Positions 46,087 through 58,989 of a stretch of DNA of 64,000 bases are shown piece by piece. Origin of the DNA: Zeugodacus cucurbitae (taxonomy: Eukaryota; Arthropoda; Insecta; Diptera; Tephritidae); NCBI RefSeq assembly GCF_028554725.1, contig NC_071668.1:55099732-55163731 (forward strand), written 5' to 3'. The notes below the pieces were generated by a model. It saw only the letters and a list, made by a program, of their open reading frames with translations, was not told the DNA's origin and did not search any database. A program made the position numbers and the translations under genes. How positions within the stretch are numbered: the stretch's first letter is position 1; every line of letters begins with the position of its first letter.

Positions 46087-49000
46087 TTTGTATACATATT
46101 ATACTTCGAAAGCTACTGCCTTCATTTAGCTATAGACTAAGATCGTCATAGGAGAAATAAAAGTCAAGAGTGAAAAGTCGGCTTTTTTTTTTTGAAACTT
46201 CAGCGACCTTTATTGAGTCTCTTTCTCATTGTAGTAATACGTTATAAGTCAGGAGTCAGCTCCATCGAAACTCAGTTATTTTTGGAACCTGTCTTTATAA
46301 TAGATGATCGCTTGTAGCCATATGTTTCAGTAGAGAATTTCTGATTAAAGTTAAATCTTAAACCGATTATAGCGAATTGGTTCCAGTGGGAGCACAATAG
46401 TTGCAATAACCGACCTTCAAGAAAAGGGCAAATTGAAAGCTTAGGCTCAACCACACCGGGTTAGTCAAAAACGTCTTTGACTAATAACACATAAAAACGT
46501 ATTTTCCTCTAACCCAAACCAAGCGAACCAGAGTTTTTGTCTCCTCTTGTTCGGTGTGGGTTGTCAGCAGTATGAAGCTGTGTACTGTTGTCGTATCAGA
46601 CAAGAAAAGATGTGTTCACTAATTCGGTGTGGGTTGAGCCTTATTCGCAGGGCTTTGCTAAACCGACGTCGCTTCATATGAACTCTCAAAATATTTATGT
46701 ATATATTGTATTATAAAAAAAAGGTTAGAGAACTCTTAAGTTGTCAGCATTGACGAACGAATTAATATGAAAACGTTCGCTGGATCATAGTTAAATATGA
46801 ATATAAAGTATGAAAGTATGTACATATAATATTAATGAATAAATGTATGGAATATCTATAATTGAGCATGAATGTGGACACTGTTGTGTCCTATTTGTGA
46901 GTCCCATAAATATGTACGCTGGACAACAACTCTAGCGTACACATGCAACTTCATTAATTGCCCAATTTCTATAATCGCGCACTCATCGTTCGACTCCAAT
47001 GAGCAAGCGAGCGCGGCCAGTGGAACAACGAGTCATCGAACAGCCATGGCGCGTGCATGCGTAATAAGCGCCTGAGCGCACACTCTCCAACACATACAAC
47101 ATATTTACATATGCATGAGTACTTATATGTCCAAATAGCTGCTGCAGCAAAAAAACGCTGAAGCAATGCGTTTTTTTGTTGGGTTACAATAAGCGCATTT
47201 TATGACTAATTTATGTGGGAATAACATTTGCTCGCGCGCCCGTTTTTAAATGAATATGTGTGTGTGTGTGAGGAGAGCGCGGCGCATGATGCAAAATGTT
47301 GCACGAATATGCATTCCATTTTTGTTGTATGTACATACATATGTAATTGTCGCGCTGCAGTTGCTGCGGCTCTGGCTCTAGTTGAACGCGCTCATGCGCG
47401 GTTAGCCGCCAAGCTGACCATAATGCTTGCAGCTGTTGTGTGTGTGGCCGGCCGATGCTATCAGAAATGTATTATTTTTGTTTTTTTTTTGTTGTTGTTT
47501 TGCTTAATTTTTCCTTTTTCATTTAGCAACTGTGCCATAAGCAGCATTTTCCAACCAACCTCACCGCAACACGCACGCACTGGCACATAATTAAAATTGC
47601 AATTGCCGGCATTCGGTGGTGAAGTCGAACGCGCAACCACCCAATGAGCTATATATACCATACATAAGTGTGTATATAGCAGTACAGTTGATCACTCTGG
47701 CAGTCAATCATTTCAATTTGCCATCGATTGCAATATGTCCATGTTTGTATGTCGCAAGTTTGCGCGGGGTTCTAAATGCAAAGTGGGATGAGGCACATTG
47801 CTTTGGTCCCGGTTTGCTGATTGCATTTCGCCACATCATAAACAGCAACAACAATAAGCACAATGTTAGCCTCGTCAATACAAATGAAATAGGTTTATTT
47901 CCAACGGTTAATATGAAGGGTTCTGCGCAAGGCATAATTTTGATGTCCACAAAATCGCGGATACATACGGAAATTCGTGTAAACGAGGCTAGATTGTAGT
48001 TGGTATATTAGTACAAGATGATCTCGCAAAATTTTTGGACAAATTTTTCGCTGATGTTTGGAAAATGGTATAAAGAAATATATGAGAGTGGTCCAATAAC
48101 AACTTCTTTAGACCATTTGAAAAACGAGTTCTTCTAGGACTTCATGAATGTGAGAGAAAATGAGAAGGGTTCATTCTAAACTATGCCGCACCGATATGGT
48201 CGCCTGAATGTAGTAGCACGCATATGAGTAAGATTCGGACTTGCCGAGAGAACGTACTTCGGACAATTATAATATGTCTCCTATCAAACACCTCCATTAC
48301 GCGGCTTGTATGCTTCTTGTATAGGAACATAACATTCTACCCTTTACGTAGTTTCCACTGGGATTTGAAATCATGATTTCAGTCAACCGTTTGGAGCGGA
48401 GTCGGCTTACAGGAAAATCAAGGGTGGTCTTCAGACTCGTTTTCGCCGTTTTGGGGACTGGTTCAATTGCTCTTTCATCTCTGGATCTTTGGAGTGTACC
48501 ACTGGATCCATGCTTCACGAAAGGATACAGAAACTCCTTTGGAATTTAGTCAATGATCATACCTAGTAGATTCCAGAAAACGGTGGTCATCACTTTTCCA
48601 GCCAATAGACCAGTCTTCACATTTTTGGGAACAGCGCAACATTCCTTTATCTCAAATCTTCATGCTCACGATTTTTGTGACGATAACGGTTTCAGACATC
48701 TGTCTGACGCCTTTGAAGGAGATCAAATCGCATATACAGCATCCCAAAGCTCTTTGACTTCGCGATTTCCTCTCCAAAACAAGACTTGAATTTGAGAGAG
48801 ATATACTATTTATTTTAGTAATATCACTCGCTTATTCGAGATAAGAATTATTTTTATAAAAGCAAGATAGTCTCCACCGCTTCGTGAATAGAAGACAGCT
48901 ATTAATTCATTCTTGCCATTCAATTCTATTGTTAGTTGTTTGTCAGTCAAGTCTGATGGATTGTAGACAGCTACTGTTAATTTCAGAAAATTAGACTCTA

Positions 49001-49789
49001 AACTAAAAACAGTAAAGTTAGAATGAAACGGCACTTAGACAAATATTTTAACAGCAGTTATTTATAACATACTTTCGATTCTCTAAGTGGCCCTGCTTTT
49101 AAATTACACCGTACGTCACCGATAACGTATGTCACATCTATGCGGTACATATATGTATATTATATACATAGTTAAATATGAGATCTGAGGAGTAAAATTT
49201 AAATTGTATATGTGGAAGTAGACTCATGCAAATAAAAACCATATTATTACTTTATGCGAATACATAGGCGTCTTATTAGCTAGTTATGATGTATGTCTGT
49301 ATGTACTCTCTTGTTACTCTTTTGTTAGCGTCTACGCATTTTGGTCATTTTCATTGAATATTTTTCCATTTTACTGTTTTCATTTTTTTGTGCCGTTATG
49401 TATCTTCATTTTTATTAACAAAGCTTTTGTTTGTTTGCTTTCATTTTGATATTTGAAATTATTATTATTTTTTTGTGCTATTATTATTGTTTTTGGTTTT
49501 CATGCGCAAGTTACTGGGTGCATTAGGGGGAATAACGTGTGACCCAAAATGGTAGCCAAGCTGAAAAAATAGTATTTTCATAAGTGAAATTTCGAAATAG
49601 TTTCTCATGCCTATGTATTTATGTGAATATACAACAACAAATTCACTGTTGTTTGTGAAACATTTATATGTAGTATGTTGATAAGTGTTTTTTCTGTTAG
49701 AAATTGTGTAAGTGATATTGTTATAGTTGTGTTTCGGGGGTTTTGAAACATTCCTCTGCTTGTGAAAAATGTAATTACGCCGAATTTGA
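46087..49789. other. No gene seen; TE-poor island at 46.9-48.0 kb
   Basis: 46087-46860 is AT-rich. 46500-46660 repeats the words TTCGGTGTGGGTTG twice (46550, 46623) without a recognisable family. 46900-48000 is relatively GC-rich with GCGC/TGTG runs and several short open frames in both strands (120 codons at 47228-47590, 127 at 47616-47999), none with a domain. 48000-49780 is AT-rich with short frames only. Confidence 0.4.
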
Positions 49790-50620
49790 AGAGTGGCGAA
49801 TCGAACAGGAATATGGTATAAGTGCAATAAACTGGTATAATCAAATATAGATTAAATTTCAAAGATGAGAATAAGAAGAATTGAAAGAGTTCTTGAGCAA
49901 TTCACGTCCGCTATTGAATTGCATTTAACTTAGTAAACAAATTTGTGGTGAATCAAACAAGCAACTGGTATAAATACAATATACTAGCATTACGAAATAG
50001 AGCTAAAAAACAGAAAGATTATACCAATTTGATGAACTACCAACATAATCCTATGAATTGAATTTAACTTAATAAATTTACTTGAACCATACTGAATCGA
50101 ACAAACAACTGTATACAAGATACTTGCTTAATTAAATTTATAAAGCTAATACAAAAAGGCCAAAAAAGCCTTTTCACACATGAGTTAATTGATCAATTAA
50201 CCGGCCTCTGCTCGATTAAAACGCTGATTAAGATCGATTTACCATACAAAATAAAAATCTGCATTAATTTTTCATTGAATTTTAATTGACTTAAAAATGA
50301 AATGCAACTCTGCGACAAAGACGAAAGTATACGTTCTTTGTCTACGATTGGCTGAATTTTTCCATAAAAAAAAGCTACGGTAGATATCGCTGCTAAAAAA
50401 TTTAATCAGCTGATGAAACATACCAACTTCTTATGAAAAACATAAACAAAAATGTATAACAGCTGATCGATTATCGAGTAACCGGCAGAATGAAGGGTAA
50501 ACATAACTGGTTTCTCTATCAAAACTTTAATTGATCAATTAATTTGGCGGTGTGAAAAGGTTCTTACTGAACAATTACACATTTAATGGAATTGAATTCA
50601 ACTTAATAATAAAACTTCGT
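49790..50620 (+). repeat. Diverged tandem repeat of about 140 bp
   Basis: TTGAATTGCATTTAACTTAG (about 49914), ATGAATTGAATTTAACTTAA (50053) and ATTGAATTCAACTTAATAAT (50591) mark successive units. Other shared words are GGCGAATCGAACA and CAACTGGTATAAATACAA. The third unit is displaced by the MITE at 50170-50560; subtracting it gives a spacing of about 143 bp, in line with 140 bp between the first two. Confidence 0.7.
50170..50560. mobile_element. MITE with CCTTTTCACAC ends and inner palindromes
   Basis: Ends are CCTTTTCACAC (50170-50180) and its exact inverse GTGTGAAAAGG (50550-50560). Just inside each end is the perfect palindrome TTAATTGATCAATTAA (50186-50201 and 50527-50542). At 391 bp with no transposase frame, it is a non-autonomous DNA element. 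Its class is not certain: a target duplication is not clear, though a hAT-like type is possible. It sits inside the diverged tandem repeat at 49790-50620. Confidence 0.8.
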
Positions 50621-53295
50621 GTGTACTTTTTGAAATCCTTAGATTAACTAATTGAAGGGTTTTGAATTCAGTATTCCACAAAAAGCGTTTCAAATTTTAT
50701 CGTTGAATTTTTGTTAATATTTATGATTTTAAAGAAAAGGAATGTTGTTTTCAATAATCCAACCACAAAAGTCCTAAATTATTTTTCTTAGCACTAAAGA
50801 TTAGCATACACTAAATATGAGAATGTAGTGTTTTCAGCTCAGATATCACACCATACCGCACATTGCTTCCTCCAAACCACATGCAGAACACATGTAGTCA
50901 CGATTTCGGTATTTTGTATACTCTGTATACATATATCATACATGTCTCCAACGGCAACATTGTGAAACAAAGACGCTGCTATTTCAAATTAAGTACGACT
51001 TTATCGGCACAAATTGATTACATATGGGACGATATCAACGTCAACATGGAAACAAAGAGCAGACTGTGGCTACACATACGATAAGTACTAGTATGTATTA
51101 TTTTCCGTATTTTCTTAGGAGTGGAAGTGGTGGTGGTGTTAGTATTCAACGAATTTGATACTGAAGACATGTTTAATGTGTTTTTTTACTGTTTATGAGT
51201 ATGTCTCGGAGTGTGAATATTTTATGTTGAATATGAGTTTCAAGTGCATTAAGAATTCTTGAAAATATATGACTTTTCAAAGAATGTTAAGGTTTCAATT
51301 TAGTTCAAACTTTCAAATAACCTAAATCATAATTTTAATCACTCCGACAGCATGTTTCACAAAGTATTATGTTCACCATACGGTCTAAAAATGATGGAAA
51401 TAATAGTTAGATACATGGAAATGATCAGGATGCAGAGACTCGTTTCGAGTTCCGTATGTCCATTATAAAGTACCAAAATATACATAATAAATTTTATTTG
51501 ACCAAAAAGGTCTTAAATTTAAGATTGAAACAACGAACATCTGGATATTTTGTTCGGTTGGTTTCTCTCCAATGCTTGGCGAATCGAAGACAGCTAAAGT
51601 AAGGCATTAGTTGTAAGAGTCCCAAACATTTCAATGCCTTCAAAAGAAATTCTAATTTACATCATTTCCTTCTCGTTGGATCAATAATTTGTTTCAACCG
51701 AGACACTTTTTGTGCCATGGAAAAGAGAAAGGAGTCGTTGGGGGTCAAATCCGACAAATACTAGTGAAGGACCATTTCGTAGCGTTCCGGAGCATTACAT
51801 TGGTGAAGGAACAATTGTACCTTCGACAACAGGGTAAGTTTTTATTCTATTACTTATTGTTTATTTTACAATGTTCAAGGTAGCCGGTGACAAAATCTTC
51901 ATGGGAATTCCAAAAAATACTGTTCAAAACGTTCTAAGCTGACAGTTCACCGGAGGATACCCATTCAGCGGACTGCCGATTGAACTTGGGTGTCTAATGA
52001 TGTATTCATGATTCTTCCAAAGTCCAAAACTGTGTAGAACCTCTTTGTTATTGGATTGGAACAGTGTCAGACTGTCCTCTAAAAGTCGAATATTGCTCGC
52101 AAAAGCATTTTCGATAACCATATTCGATATACATTATTTGTACATCACTTTCTAGACCATTTACTTCAATACGATTAAAAAAATGTCCATGAAACGTTGA
52201 CAGTATTTTAGTTAAGGCTAGTGCTCCAAGACAAAGACATATATGTTTTGTTTGCGGCATGTTCTCTCGGTCGACTATAGACTATTCAAACCATAAAAGA
52301 ATTGAAATACCAAAAACTCTGCGATTAGTCGCGATCCTTCAAGAAAGAAGCAAATATCTGAGCAATAACAGCAGCTTCACAATACCGTACGACTGTCATA
52401 ATGTTTACTACATAATCTAGTTGGCTTCAACTCCACTCTGTGCCTTGTGAATCCTTTGTCTAAGTTTACCGTCAGCCTTTTCCTGCCTTTTCATGGACTC
52501 ACAAATGCACAACATGGCGGTCTGGTTGATAATTTCAATAAATAAATATTGAAATAAGTGCGTGGGTGTGTGTGCGTGCAATTCAGTAGACATTATTATT
52601 ATTAGTATTATAAACTTTGCTCCGTGTAGACGCAGAAAAAACCAACAACAAGAGCAGACAGCTTTTTGATTGCATTACTTTAATTTGCTAAAAGTCTCGT
52701 GTTTTATCAGCGCCACTGAATCTTTTAGTACTTGCGTCACGTTGCATAACTACGCAATTGTTAGAAGCAGTATTCATTCACACTATGTTAAAATATTTAC
52801 GATTATGTTTTGTTTGTTTTCTAAATAAATTATAATGTGTTTTTAACCTTTTTGCGTTTTTCGTTTACCTTTTGTTGCGGCTGTTGGTTTGCTAAGTGGT
52901 TTTCTTTTAGTTTTCCGAAAGTGTTTGCGATGTTATCTTTGTGTCTGGGTACACAAGTTTTGTTTTGCTTCTTCTTCTCTGTCATTTTTCACTGATTTCT
53001 ATTCACAAATTATAAATGATGGTGACAGTAGTAGCTTCTCAATGGACGTGAAAAATAATCATTATAACGAAGATAATGGTGGAGAGGATTTATAAGCATT
53101 AATTTCAGTTTTAGAGAGAGTTTATTATCCAGTTTTGATTCGCCACTTCTCTAGTTTGAGCTGTGGTTTTATGTGAAAAGAATCTAATTCAAGAGATGGC
53201 GCATAAACTTCTTTTATGTTCTCTCTCTACTTGATTATGACAATCTCCTAAATTCATGACAGTTTGTTCTGTTCGCCACTCCATCGATATAATGC
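50621..53295. other. No recognised gene; unassigned minus frames at 51.9-52.3 kb
   Basis: Two overlapping minus frames (52260-52048 and 52121-51924) could be one frame broken by a shift; they read MPQTKHICLCLGALALTKIL... and NAFASNIRLLEDSLTLFQSN.... They are not recognised. A plus-strand donor GTAAGT (51834) closes a 48-codon open stretch beginning 51689. 52600-53250 is TE-poor. Trinucleotide and TTG runs occur near 52870 and 52970. Confidence 0.35.
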
Positions 53296-53299
53296 TCCA

Positions 53300-54419
53300 A
53301 CATTTTACGAAAAAATGCGGCGACTTACAGAAGGTTTTAAGACCGCAGAAATCTCATGTAGGAACCAAGAATGTAATGAATGTGGTGACTGATGTCCAGG
53401 GCATAATGGGTTTATGGAGGAAACCTGCTGAATGGGAGTGAAAATTCGATGTCAGGAGATGACGAACAGGATTCCTCAGTCGATGACGATGAAACAGATT
53501 CATGAAGGAATTCGAACTGCAATTACCCTATTTAATAACAGGAAATAACAACAAATCTGCGGGCTCCGATGGACTGCCGACCGAGCTATTCAAATACTGC
53601 GGCGAAGAACTGATATGGTTATGCATCAGCATCTTTGCAGAATATGGTCGGACGAAAGCATGGCCGATGATTCGAATATTCGAAATATATTCGTCAATAT
53701 AAGCCTCGCAAATATGGTCCTATCGAGCATACTGTGTCAAAGACTAAAGCCCAACGCCAACAAACGGATTGGACCTTATCTGTGTGACTTTAGACCTGGC
53801 AAATGGACCAGATATGCTGGTCTTGTAGTGAATGTGAACAAGACGATATCTCTCCTGTCATCAAACAAACAGTCAGCGCATTCGCTCTCATGTCATTATT
53901 GACATTCATAACATTGAAGTTGTAGACGATTTCGTCTAACTTGAAACCAGCAACAACAACACCAACAATATCAGCGTCGAAATCCTGCGCAGGATCACTG
54001 TTTCCAAGAGATGCTACTATGGACTGAATAGGTAATTGAAAAGTAAAGCCCTCTCTCGACGAACCAAAACCAAATTCTACAAGTCACTAATTATTCCCGT
54101 CCTGCTTTATGGTCCAGAAACTTGGACGATGTCAACAGCCGATGAAACGACACTAGGAGTATTCGTGAGAAAGGTTTTGCGGAAAATATATGGTCTTTTG
54201 AATATTGACAACAGCGAATACCGCAAACGATGGAACGGTGAGCTGTACAAGTTATACGACGACATAGACATAGTTCAGCGTACGCTGGCCGAATGGCACT
54301 ACAGCTTTGGAAGTGTTCGATGCAGTATCCGCTGGTGGATACAGATGCAGTGGAAGACCTCCACACCGTTGGAAAGACCAGGTGGAGAGGGAGCTGGTTT
54401 CGCTTGGTATTTCAATTGA
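53300..54419 (+). mobile_element. LINE RT remnant, plus strand
   Basis: Same family as 21080-22530. Seen in order: the LLNGSE-equivalent near 53430; NKSAGSDGLPTELFKYCGEE; HQHLCRIWSDESMADD; ILCQRLKPNANKRIGPYLC then FRPGK. After a deletion near 53819 the text jumps to LVVNVNKTISLLSSNKQSAH, so the central palm with YADD is missing. A 127-codon frame from 54036 runs ALSRRTKTKFYKSLIIPVLL, then ETWTMSTADETTLGVFVRK, then RWNGELYKLYDDIDIVQR. It ends in a decayed GRPxxWKDQV region. Frameshifted and non-functional. Confidence 0.8.
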
Positions 54420-55829
54420 CGCTAAGTACTAACGGAGGTTCAGTACATAATCCTCAAAGATGATACGTGATTTCCAAATAATACGTGTCTTGGAAACGTA
54501 TTAAACTGAACTTTTTGATATTCAGCTATTATATTTCGAATAATTCTGTACGAAAACGAAGAAATTATTTGGAGAAAAGCTAACTGATTAAATTTTATAG
54601 TAAACAAATTGATTTTAATTTTCCAAAAAATTCTAAAAATTTAATTTATTCTAAAAGCAATTAGCTTATTATTGCATTGCTATTCTTACAAATAACTAAA
54701 CTCAGACTTCTCAAACCCTACTCTACCACACTACCTTGTGCGTTGTAGCACATTATAAGGCAGTTTGTGCACTCCAACTCCGGCTTTGTGTGTGTCGAAT
54801 TCAATTTAATGAAATTGCATGCTATGAGCACTGTTGCTCAGCTGGAATTTCGGTATATCAATTTCTCATTCACTGACAGCACAAAGCCAGCCAGCTGCAC
54901 CCCAACACACCACCCCGTCGTCAGAAACATGCGTAGCGACAGCACAGCACGTACATATTTGAAAATGCGTTTGCTAGGACAACGACTTTTTCGCCGAACT
55001 GCTTATTTTGGAAATGCCATTGCAAACCAACGAAGCATGTTCGATTTGTAGAATTGCTTTTATAGAACACGCAAACATACAAACATACATATCAACATAA
55101 CTAACATATTTTTTTTTGCATTTTTCTATTATTTTCGCATTTCTTTGGTTTATGTTAGGGAGAGTATGCTGTGTGTGTGCGTTGCTGATAAAAACATTTG
55201 CTCCAGCAATGAGTCATTTGTATAGTCAATGACGGCGGTGGCGGCGTGTAGGGCATACGAGCGTATACCACACATGTACATGCGTATTTATTTGACGCTT
55301 TTGCGCAATTTTCTATTGTCCCAACACTGACAACGGTAGATAACAAATGTTGCATGTTGCAGCAAATGTGGCGCGACGCATAATAGCAACACAGCAACAA
55401 CAACAGCAACTTTAACGACTCTACCAGTGCATGTGTGCGAGTACAACGATGACGACAGGCAGCATAGTAATAGGGACAGACAAGTCAGCAGAACGCGTTT
55501 GATATTGGCATCTATGACAGTTTTATGGATGTTTTCGAAGGCATCGTGCTGTAAAATGCTCAAAAAGTGGGAAGGGTGACAAGATCGAGCATTGCAGGGT
55601 GAATAGCCAGCAAGCGGAAGTGTATAGAATAACAACAAATTATTAATATTTGATATTTACTGATCTGTGGAGTTCGATGGACCCGCTTCGTCGACAGATA
55701 ATCAAGTTAAATGAAGCTTATTACATTATAGTTCGCTCTACTTGAGTTGATATCAAATGGAACACTGGGGAAAATCATTTATAAGTTTAGATTAAATAAA
55801 AATCTAACGGTTTTAATATGATTGCCGTC
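54420..55829. other. No gene seen; TE-poor island
   Basis: 54720-55630 has CAA/CAG runs (55388-55415) and short frames in both strands (94 codons at 54767-55051; 116 and 84 codons on the minus strand at 55155-55638), none with a recognised domain. 54420-54720 is AT-rich. Confidence 0.4.
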
Positions 55830-56340
55830 AATTGATGATACCCAGCCAGGTCCTTCTCCACTTGGTCTTTCCAACGGAATGGAGGTCTTCCTCTTCCACT
55901 TCCAAAACTGAAGCCCTTCCGTCCATTCGAACAACATGACCATGACCAAATCTTCCGCAAAGCCTTTCTTTCGAAAACTGCTAGTGCACCATATAGTAGG
56001 ACGGGAATGTTAAGGGACTTGTAGAGTTTAGCTTTCGTTCGTCGACAGAGAACTTTAATTTTCAATTGTCTACTCACTCCAAAGTAGCACCTGTTGGCAA
56101 AACTGATTCTGAGTTGGATTTCAAGGCGGACATAATTGTTTGTTTTAATGCTGGTTCCAAGATAGACGAAAATATCTACGACTTCAAAGTTATGATTTGT
56201 GTTTAACGGTGACGTGAGGGCCAAGTCGCGAATGTGCTGAATGTTTGTTTGATAACAAGAGATACTTCGTCTTGTCGTCGTTTACTACAGACTCATACGC
56301 TTCGATTCCTTATCCAGTCTGGAAAAGACAGAGCTATTTC
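55830..56340 (-). mobile_element. LINE C-terminal fragment, minus strand
   Basis: Minus strand from 56340: the EAKRMGLVVNDDKTKYLLS-like block, then FEVVDIFVYLGTSIKTNNYV, then LEIQLRISFANRCYFGVSRQ. Next come SRRTKAKLYKSLNIPVLLYG, FERKALRKI and GRGRPPFRWKDQVEKDL at about 55846-55900. The TMSTSEETTLG block and the segment between KI(YGP) and GRPP are lost. The first 145 codons are open (56224-55787). It stops about 70 bases before the rosa-type copy at 56411. Confidence 0.8.
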
Positions 56341-56410
56341 ATGGAATACTGCGGAGTTCTCATCATTTTATCCAATCATATATCATATGAAGTTTCTAGG
56401 TGTTACTATA

Positions 56411-57214
56411 GGGTGATCCAAATAAAGGTATTTTTTCAGAAACCTTTTTTTTACCTTTCACGCGTAAGTCGTGTCAAGCTGTCATGTTATTTTTGTTCAG
56501 TATTGTTTGGCAAATCTTGAACAGTTCCAAGAAGAGAAGAACGCTCAATGGGTATGTAAACAAGCAAATTTGTCGCATTTGGGGACGAAGAGCAACGTGA
56601 AGAGATTCGAGAGCTGTCATTTCATCCAGAAATGATGATGGTTTGTGGGCCGGTGGAATCATCGGTCCATATTTCTTCAAAAATGATGTCGAGAGAACGT
56701 AACCGTTGTCGCGACATGATAACCGATTATTTGATGCCTGAAATTGAAGCTCGTAACCTCGGCGATATTTGATTTCAACAAGACGGTGCCACTTCCCACA
56801 CATCTCATGAATCAATTGATTTATTGAAAGAAAACTTCGGTGAGCAGATAATTCCACGTTTTGGGCCGATGATAACAAGAGATACGATTGTCTACCAAGA
56901 TCGTGTGATATCACACCGCTAGACTTTTTCTTTTGGGGATATGTAAACTTTAAAGACCATGCAGTCAACCCCGCTACTATTCAGACCTTGGAGCAAAACA
57001 TCACGCGTGTCATTCGCCAGTTACCAGACGAAATGCTCGAAAGAGTAATCGAAAATTGGACTCAACGGATGCACCATCTGAGACGTAGTCGCGGCCAACA
57101 TTTGTAAGAGATAATATTTACAAAATAAATGTCAAAGAATGTTCTTTCGAATGATAATAAGCATTCCCCATTTTTTCTTTAAAAAAGTTCTGAACCTCGA
57201 AATGGATCACCCCT
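56411..57214 (+). mobile_element. Decayed, internally deleted rosa-type mariner
   Basis: The left end GGGTGATCCAAATAAAGG lies after TATA (56407-56410); the right end GGATCACCCCT stops at 57214 with TA next. The 5' third of the transposase, including the first catalytic Asp, is gone: coding text starts at NGYVNKQICRIWG (about 56535). It continues through GGIIGPYFFKNDV, MITDYLMPEIEAR, and IxFQQDGA with the Trp turned into a stop. Then come CDITPLDFFFWGYV, LPDEMLERVIENWTQRM and LRRSRGQHL. Several frameshifts. It shares the GGATCACC end and the LMPEIEAR block with the copy ending at 9653. Confidence 0.85.
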
Positions 57215-57216
57215 TA

Positions 57217-58985
57217 AAATATTTTTTATCATTCTCATCATAAGACAGCTCTGCATGTGTCAGAGGAAAGTTTTACCTTAAATTACACAACAAGTGCTGT
57301 CAGTGTTTAAACAGCCGGTACGGTATATTCGATTCTCCAATCTCTTAAGACTAGCGAATCAAAGATAGCTATTAAATTAGTCAGTGGTTTGAAGTTTGCC
57401 TAAAATTCTTCAAATCACACCTTTAGCAAGACCTAAAGGTGTAGTACACAACAAACACAGTGATAAACTCTCTTAATGATCTCAACTGCAAGTAAAGCTC
57501 CATCGTGTTTTTCCATCAACTATCAATTGAATCAACCGGAACTACGGCTTAAAGAATTCAACAACGATATCAATTTTCGCAACTCGCAAACGTTTCGCCA
57601 TATTTCCGTTCCAATGGCTCTATGGTACGACAAAGAACTTACTACCCAACTATGAGTTAATGTTTCAACCACTGTCAGTGTCCATCTAGGCAACGGGTAT
57701 TCTTTTGCCGCTGTCATTATGCGCTGAGAGCGTCGGTGTGCTGAATGCTCATTCATTGCCTTTACAATGTTGGTTGGCTGACTCTGTTTGCTGTCGACTG
57801 TCGGCTGTCAGGGACAGGAAATGTGCCAATGACTGCACTTGTCACGTACAGCGAATAATGCTCAAAAGATGCGCACTCATCCGCTAGCTAGCATGTTGCA
57901 CGCAACAGCAACATTAATGGCCAAACGCCAATGTGCTATGTAGAACGATGAAAATCAGCATAGAACGCAATGTACGTAACATATGTATGAAACTGTTTAC
58001 GTTGTAACGGCACAAACGTATGCGTTTTATTGTGTGGGAGCGCATTGTACGTGTATGTCGGCGGAGCATTGATTCCTCGCGGTGTGTGTTGTACGACTGT
58101 CGCGTATGCCGCTGATTGATTTGTTTCAATGTCTGTGTGTATGTGTACATAAAATTCTTTTATTTACTGTTTGTACGCTTGATTAAATTAAATTTATTTT
58201 ACTTTATTTATTTGCTCGCCAATACCATGTGACAGGCAATGGCCAGCAGAATAGCTACAAAGCGTGGAGGGCGCCAAGCACATGGAAAGCAAAAAGTGCT
58301 GGGGAACAAGAATCTGTTGGATGATTAGCGCATATACATATATATACTCATATGTATGCATGTAGCTTTGTTTACTCATACCTAATTCGTGTGTGTACAT
58401 TTGAAGTTCCGCTATGGCGAGTTTGTAAGCGGAAATTGGCGAAACAAAAGTTATCACCATGGCCCTGGCTTGCGAAATAATCGCACAGCAATCGAGGTCA
58501 AAGGGCATGACGACACGCAATCAAATTCGCACAGAAGATCGCAGTTTTTGGATATTTATATATTATATTTTCGCGCTGCAGACAGCATAACAGATAAATT
58601 ATTAATAAATTAACCATAAATAACACCGGTCGGTTCTCATCTAAATGAGTAACGAACGAACACTCGTTAAAATGACAAAATGAATATGTTTCCTATATTA
58701 ATGGAGTCTCCAAAAAATAGAAAAAATAAATTTTATAGAGCTTTCAAAAAGTCGGAGTCAAAATCTTTTTTGCTGTAGAGATATTTCCAACGTTACTATT
58801 TACCTACAGATCTATTCTACCCGAATCTGCCTATTGGAACATTCTACCTAACATTAAAAGCTAGCAAACAATAATGGAACTAAGAAAAAATAATAAATGA
58901 AAAAGGAGACAGTTAGCTTATACTTTTAGAATTTTTAAGCCGACATGGTCAGGTCTCACTAAAAGTTGCATGGGAGCACCGTTGT
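57217..58985. other. No gene seen; TE-poor island
   Basis: 57530-58610 has balanced base composition and several 60-108-codon frames in both strands without a recognised domain. The rest is AT-rich. Confidence 0.4.
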
Positions 58986-58989
58986 CCTA

